Shown in pieces: positions 61,401 to 64,000 of a DNA stretch of 64,000 nucleotides. The translations under genes were made by a program, and so were the position numbers. Numbering within the stretch: the stretch's first letter is position 1; every line of letters starts with the position of its first letter. The stretch spans positions 992,001 to 1,056,000 of the forward strand of contig OZ252214.1 in assembly GCA_965248935.1 (NCBI GenBank), in the 5' to 3' direction. This DNA comes from G032773895 sp965248935. Lineage in GTDB: Bacteria; Pseudomonadota; Gammaproteobacteria; Pseudomonadales; Cellvibrionaceae. The notes under the pieces were generated by a model. It had not been told where the DNA came from and did no database searches. It was given only the letters and a program-made list of their open reading frames with translations.

Positions 61401-62924
61401 GTGACAACAAATATACCTCTAACTGCCGCCTCCAGCGATGATTCATCAACCCCCAGTGTTGACATGGACCATTTGTACTCCCAAAAAGCTCACGTTAAAG
61501 ACCTGGACGACTTTATTAAAGAAAAAGACAATAATAAAGCATTAGCCTATTGGCTTAGAGAATACGAACATGTGCAACACATGGAAGAGGCACAAGATGT
61601 CCGCGCAGCAATTCATCACAGTATTACAGAGATTGACCACAAAATTAATGACCTGCTCAATATCATTATTCACAACCCCAAATTTCAAAAGCTAGAAGCT
61701 TCCTGGCGTGGACTGTGGTTTCTCATGGAACAGGCCGAAGGCACGAAGAACATTAAAGTTAAAGTACTCGATATTAGCTGGGCCGAAGTCGTCAAAGATA
61801 TCGGAAGGGCTTTGGAATTTGATCAAAGCAATCTATTCCAAAAAGTATACAGCGAAGAATATGGCACCCCAGGTGGGGAACCATACGGAGCGATCATTGG
61901 CGATTATTCTATTAGCCATAAACCATCAAAAAAACACCCCCACGATGATATAGCAACACTGGAAGGTTTAGCAGAAATTGCCGCTGCTGCTTTTTCACCA
62001 TTTATCGCCTCCGCCTGCCACGAACTGTTCGGCTTAGATACGTTTGATGAATTGGGTTTACCGCAAAACTATAAAACTATTTTTTCTCAGCAAGAATACA
62101 TAAAATGGAATGCCTTAAGAGACAAAGCCGATTCCAGATTTTTAGGACTAACACTGCCACATGTACTGATGCGATTGCCGTACCAAAAAACGCCCGGTAG
62201 TTACAAAGGCATATTCTTCTACGAAAAACCAGTACATAACGGTTTATTTGGCCACTTATGGGGGAACGCCTGTTATGCCCTCGGAGGAATATTAATCCGC
62301 GAGTTTAATAACGTCGGTTGGTTCGGTCATATACGAGGAGTACCAAGAGACCACCTAGGTGGCGGCCTTCTTACAGATATGGTGGTAGACTACTTTACCA
62401 CCGACGCGGAAAAGATCGCGTTTAAATGCACCACGGACGTTATAATCACAGATAATGTCGAAAAAGAGCTGAGTGAGCAGGGTTTGATCCCTCTAAGCCA
62501 ATGTTACGACGTCCCCTATGCCGCATTTTACAATAATCAATCCGTACAACGCCCAAAACATATTAATTCGAAAGAAGCGCAAATTAATGCGCGTTTATCG
62601 ACCATGTTGCAGCATGTACTCTGCGGATCTAGAGTTGCTCACTATATTAAGGTCATAATTCGAGATAAAGTGGGCTCCTTCTTAAGCGCCCATGAGTGTG
62701 AGCGATATTTACGTGACTGGATACATAAATATACAACAGGTAATACTGGAATGGATTGGGAAGAACAGGCAAGATACCCGTTGCGAGAGGGCCGTGTAAA
62801 AGTATCCGAACACCCCGAAAAACCTGGGCAATATACGTGCGTGATTCACCTCGTACCTCACTATCAAATAGACCAGATGGTATCCGAACTAGAACTTATC
62901 ACCGAATTAGCGCAACCCAAATAA
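61401..62924 (+). CDS. Second TssC-family protein
   Basis: 507 residues from the GTG at 61401, with no strong ribosome site. It keeps the TssC pattern (FQKLEASWRGLWFLM, YGTPGGEPYGAIIGDYS, INARLSTMLQHVLCGSRVAHYIKVIIRDKVGS) but is clearly diverged from the first copy. It occupies the place where many clusters have hcp. Some T6SS clusters carry two TssC-like proteins. It could be a sheath variant or a baseplate-end component. Its stop is three bases before tssE. Confidence 0.88.
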   Translation: MTTNIPLTAASSDDSSTPSVDMDHLYSQKAHVKDLDDFIKEKDNNKALAYWLREYEHVQHMEEAQDVRAAIHHSITEIDHKINDLLNIIIHNPKFQKLEASWRGLWFLMEQAEGTKNIKVKVLDISWAEVVKDIGRALEFDQSNLFQKVYSEEYGTPGGEPYGAIIGDYSISHKPSKKHPHDDIATLEGLAEIAAAAFSPFIASACHELFGLDTFDELGLPQNYKTIFSQQEYIKWNALRDKADSRFLGLTLPHVLMRLPYQKTPGSYKGIFFYEKPVHNGLFGHLWGNACYALGGILIREFNNVGWFGHIRGVPRDHLGGGLLTDMVVDYFTTDAEKIAFKCTTDVIITDNVEKELSEQGLIPLSQCYDVPYAAFYNNQSVQRPKHINSKEAQINARLSTMLQHVLCGSRVAHYIKVIIRDKVGSFLSAHECERYLRDWIHKYTTGNTGMDWEEQARYPLREGRVKVSEHPEKPGQYTCVIHLVPHYQIDQMVSELELITELAQPK

Positions 62925-62927
62925 AAT

Positions 62928-63425
62928 ATGGCAAGAATAGATAAGAAAAAAAACCTGCGACCGTCGATACTAGATCGACTTTTCGACAATGAACCCCATT
63001 TACAGGTAGAAACGGAAAAAACTCGCCATCAAAGACTAAGAGAACTGCGCAACAGCGTCAGAAGAGATCTGGAAAATTTATTAAATTCTAGGTATCGGGT
63101 TGTTGGCCCCACTGAAGAACACCGCGAAGTTCAAACGTCGATCTTGAATTATGGCTTACCTGATTTGGCGACGGTCAATATTGTTGATATGGACAAAAAA
63201 CATGAGTTTACCCAACAATTAGAGCGCCTACTTAAAACCTACGAACCTCGTTTTAAATCCGTAAAAGTGAGCTACCAAGACAATAACGATAATACTGATC
63301 GAACCCTAAGGTTTAGAATCGACGCAACTCTCTACGCTGACCCAGCTCCAGAGTTTGTCGTATTTGATTCCACACTAGAACCCACATCTCGAACCGTAAG
63401 CATTGAGGAGTCACAACATGGCTGA
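62928..63425 (+). CDS. tssE: T6SS baseplate protein TssE (gp25-like)
   Basis: 165 residues with a LRPSILDRLFDNEP start and the gp25-like core (SVRRDLENLLNSRYRV, SILNYGLPDLATVN). TssE nucleates the sheath at the baseplate. It begins three bases after the second tssC and overlaps tssF by eight bases. Confidence 0.93.
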   Translation: MARIDKKKNLRPSILDRLFDNEPHLQVETEKTRHQRLRELRNSVRRDLENLLNSRYRVVGPTEEHREVQTSILNYGLPDLATVNIVDMDKKHEFTQQLERLLKTYEPRFKSVKVSYQDNNDNTDRTLRFRIDATLYADPAPEFVVFDSTLEPTSRTVSIEESQHG

Positions 63426-64000
63426 CGAATTGCTCCCTTATTACGAAAAGGAGCTGGCGTTTATTCGACAAATGGGAGCCTCCTTTTCAAAAGAACACCC
63501 CAAAGTCGCAGGTCGGCTGGGAATAAGCGCAGATACAATCGAAGACCCACATGTCTCGCGGTTGATTGAAGGCTTCGCATATCTTAATGCGAGAATTCAG
63601 CACAAGCTGGATGACGACTTTCCAGAGTTAAGCGACGCGATGCTAAGTGTGCTTTTTCCACACTATCAACGCCCTATTCCCTCTATGTCCATTGTGCAAT
63701 TTATGCCTGATACGGATCAGTTAGAAGATCTCTACCCTATCGAGCGCAATACCTTGCTAGAAACAGAGCACTTCCAGGGGGAGTGTTGTCGCTTCACTAC
63801 AGCTTATGATACAGAATTAGTTCCAGCAAACGTGACTGACGCAAGCCTAGTTGGTATTCCATTTAGCACCCCAGGCTCAGACAGCATACGTGGAGCTGGT
63901 GGCGTACTAAAACTGACATTGAATACCTACAATAAGTCTATTTCTTTCAATAAGATGGAATTGAATAAATTACGTTTTTACCTAAAAGGGCAGACACAAC
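63418..64000 (+). CDS. tssF: T6SS baseplate protein TssF (partial, runs off the window)
   Basis: The open frame starts at the ATG at 63418 within the end of tssE and continues to the window edge (194 codons shown). It begins MADELLPYYEKELAFIRQMG and has HPKVAGRLGI and DPHVSRLIEGFAYLNARI, the TssF (VasA, ImpG) N-terminal signature. TssF works with TssG and TssK in the baseplate. tssG and clpV are expected beyond the edge. Confidence 0.95.
   Translation, partial: MADELLPYYEKELAFIRQMGASFSKEHPKVAGRLGISADTIEDPHVSRLIEGFAYLNARIQHKLDDDFPELSDAMLSVLFPHYQRPIPSMSIVQFMPDTDQLEDLYPIERNTLLETEHFQGECCRFTTAYDTELVPANVTDASLVGIPFSTPGSDSIRGAGGVLKLTLNTYNKSISFNKMELNKLRFYLKGQTQ

Overview
The window looks like a chromosomal segment of a marine or polysaccharide-degrading gammaproteobacterium of the Cellvibrionaceae / Teredinibacter / Saccharophagus type. 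This is an inference. It rests on secreted proteins with long poly-serine linkers, a GH19 chitinase with chitin-binding modules, many Cys-lipoproteins, and a type VI secretion system (T6SS) with a kinase/phosphatase/FHA module. No tRNA, rRNA or CRISPR array was seen.

Layout. (1) 1-3.1 kb: an accessory island, mostly read on the minus strand. It holds a truncated CHC2-type primase gene, a XerC/D-like tyrosine recombinase, a ParDE module and a RelE-type module. Three copies of a structured repeat (near 12-98, 1018-1103 and 2776-2850) each lie 3' of a gene block, which recalls integron cassettes without canonical attC boxes. (2) 3.2-6.5 kb: a three-gene DDE transposon (zinc-ribbon protein, DD35E transposase, AAA+ ATPase) with repeated end motifs and a duplicated right end. 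(3) 6.7-18.9 kb: a giant secreted YD-repeat/Rhs protein (3925 aa) with an AT-rich C-terminal tip and an adjacent putative immunity gene. (4) 19.8-31.4 kb: GH19 chitinase, an exported Gfo/Idh/MocA-like protein, a DM13 lipoprotein, a YdeP/FdhF-like molybdoprotein, and two tandemly duplicated poly-Ser lipoproteins. (5) 31.3-34.8 kb: a decayed array of a putative pore-forming effector and its membrane immunity proteins, with one intact effector, three effector remnants and four immunity genes. (6) 35.5-38.9 kb: a lipoprotein with ELW-TDGT repeats. (7) 39.4-39.8 kb: a pair of MITE-like elements that also occurs at 28.76-28.99 kb.

(8) 39.9-64 kb: a T6SS locus in two divergent blocks. The minus-strand block reads tagH, tssJ, tssK, tssL, tssM, tagF, a PP2C phosphatase, a Ser/Thr kinase with an FGE-sulfatase domain, a small acidic protein, an ExbB-ExbD-ExbD-TonB-like module, an unknown gene and a DUF4123 effector adaptor. 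The plus-strand block reads tssA, tssB, tssC, a second tssC, tssE and tssF (cut by the window edge). hcp, vgrG, tssG and clpV are not in the window.

How the parts may work together. The T6SS sheath, baseplate and membrane complex are probably controlled by a threonine phosphorylation switch (kinase, PP2C, FHA protein, TagF). D-[K/R]-T motifs are repeated in the kinase N-terminus and occur in TssL, which makes them candidate phospho-threonine sites. The ExbB/ExbD/TonB-like genes sit directly downstream of the kinase and could add a proton-motive-force-driven step. The effector/immunity array and the DUF4123 adaptor suggest cargo for this system, but no shared operon proves it.
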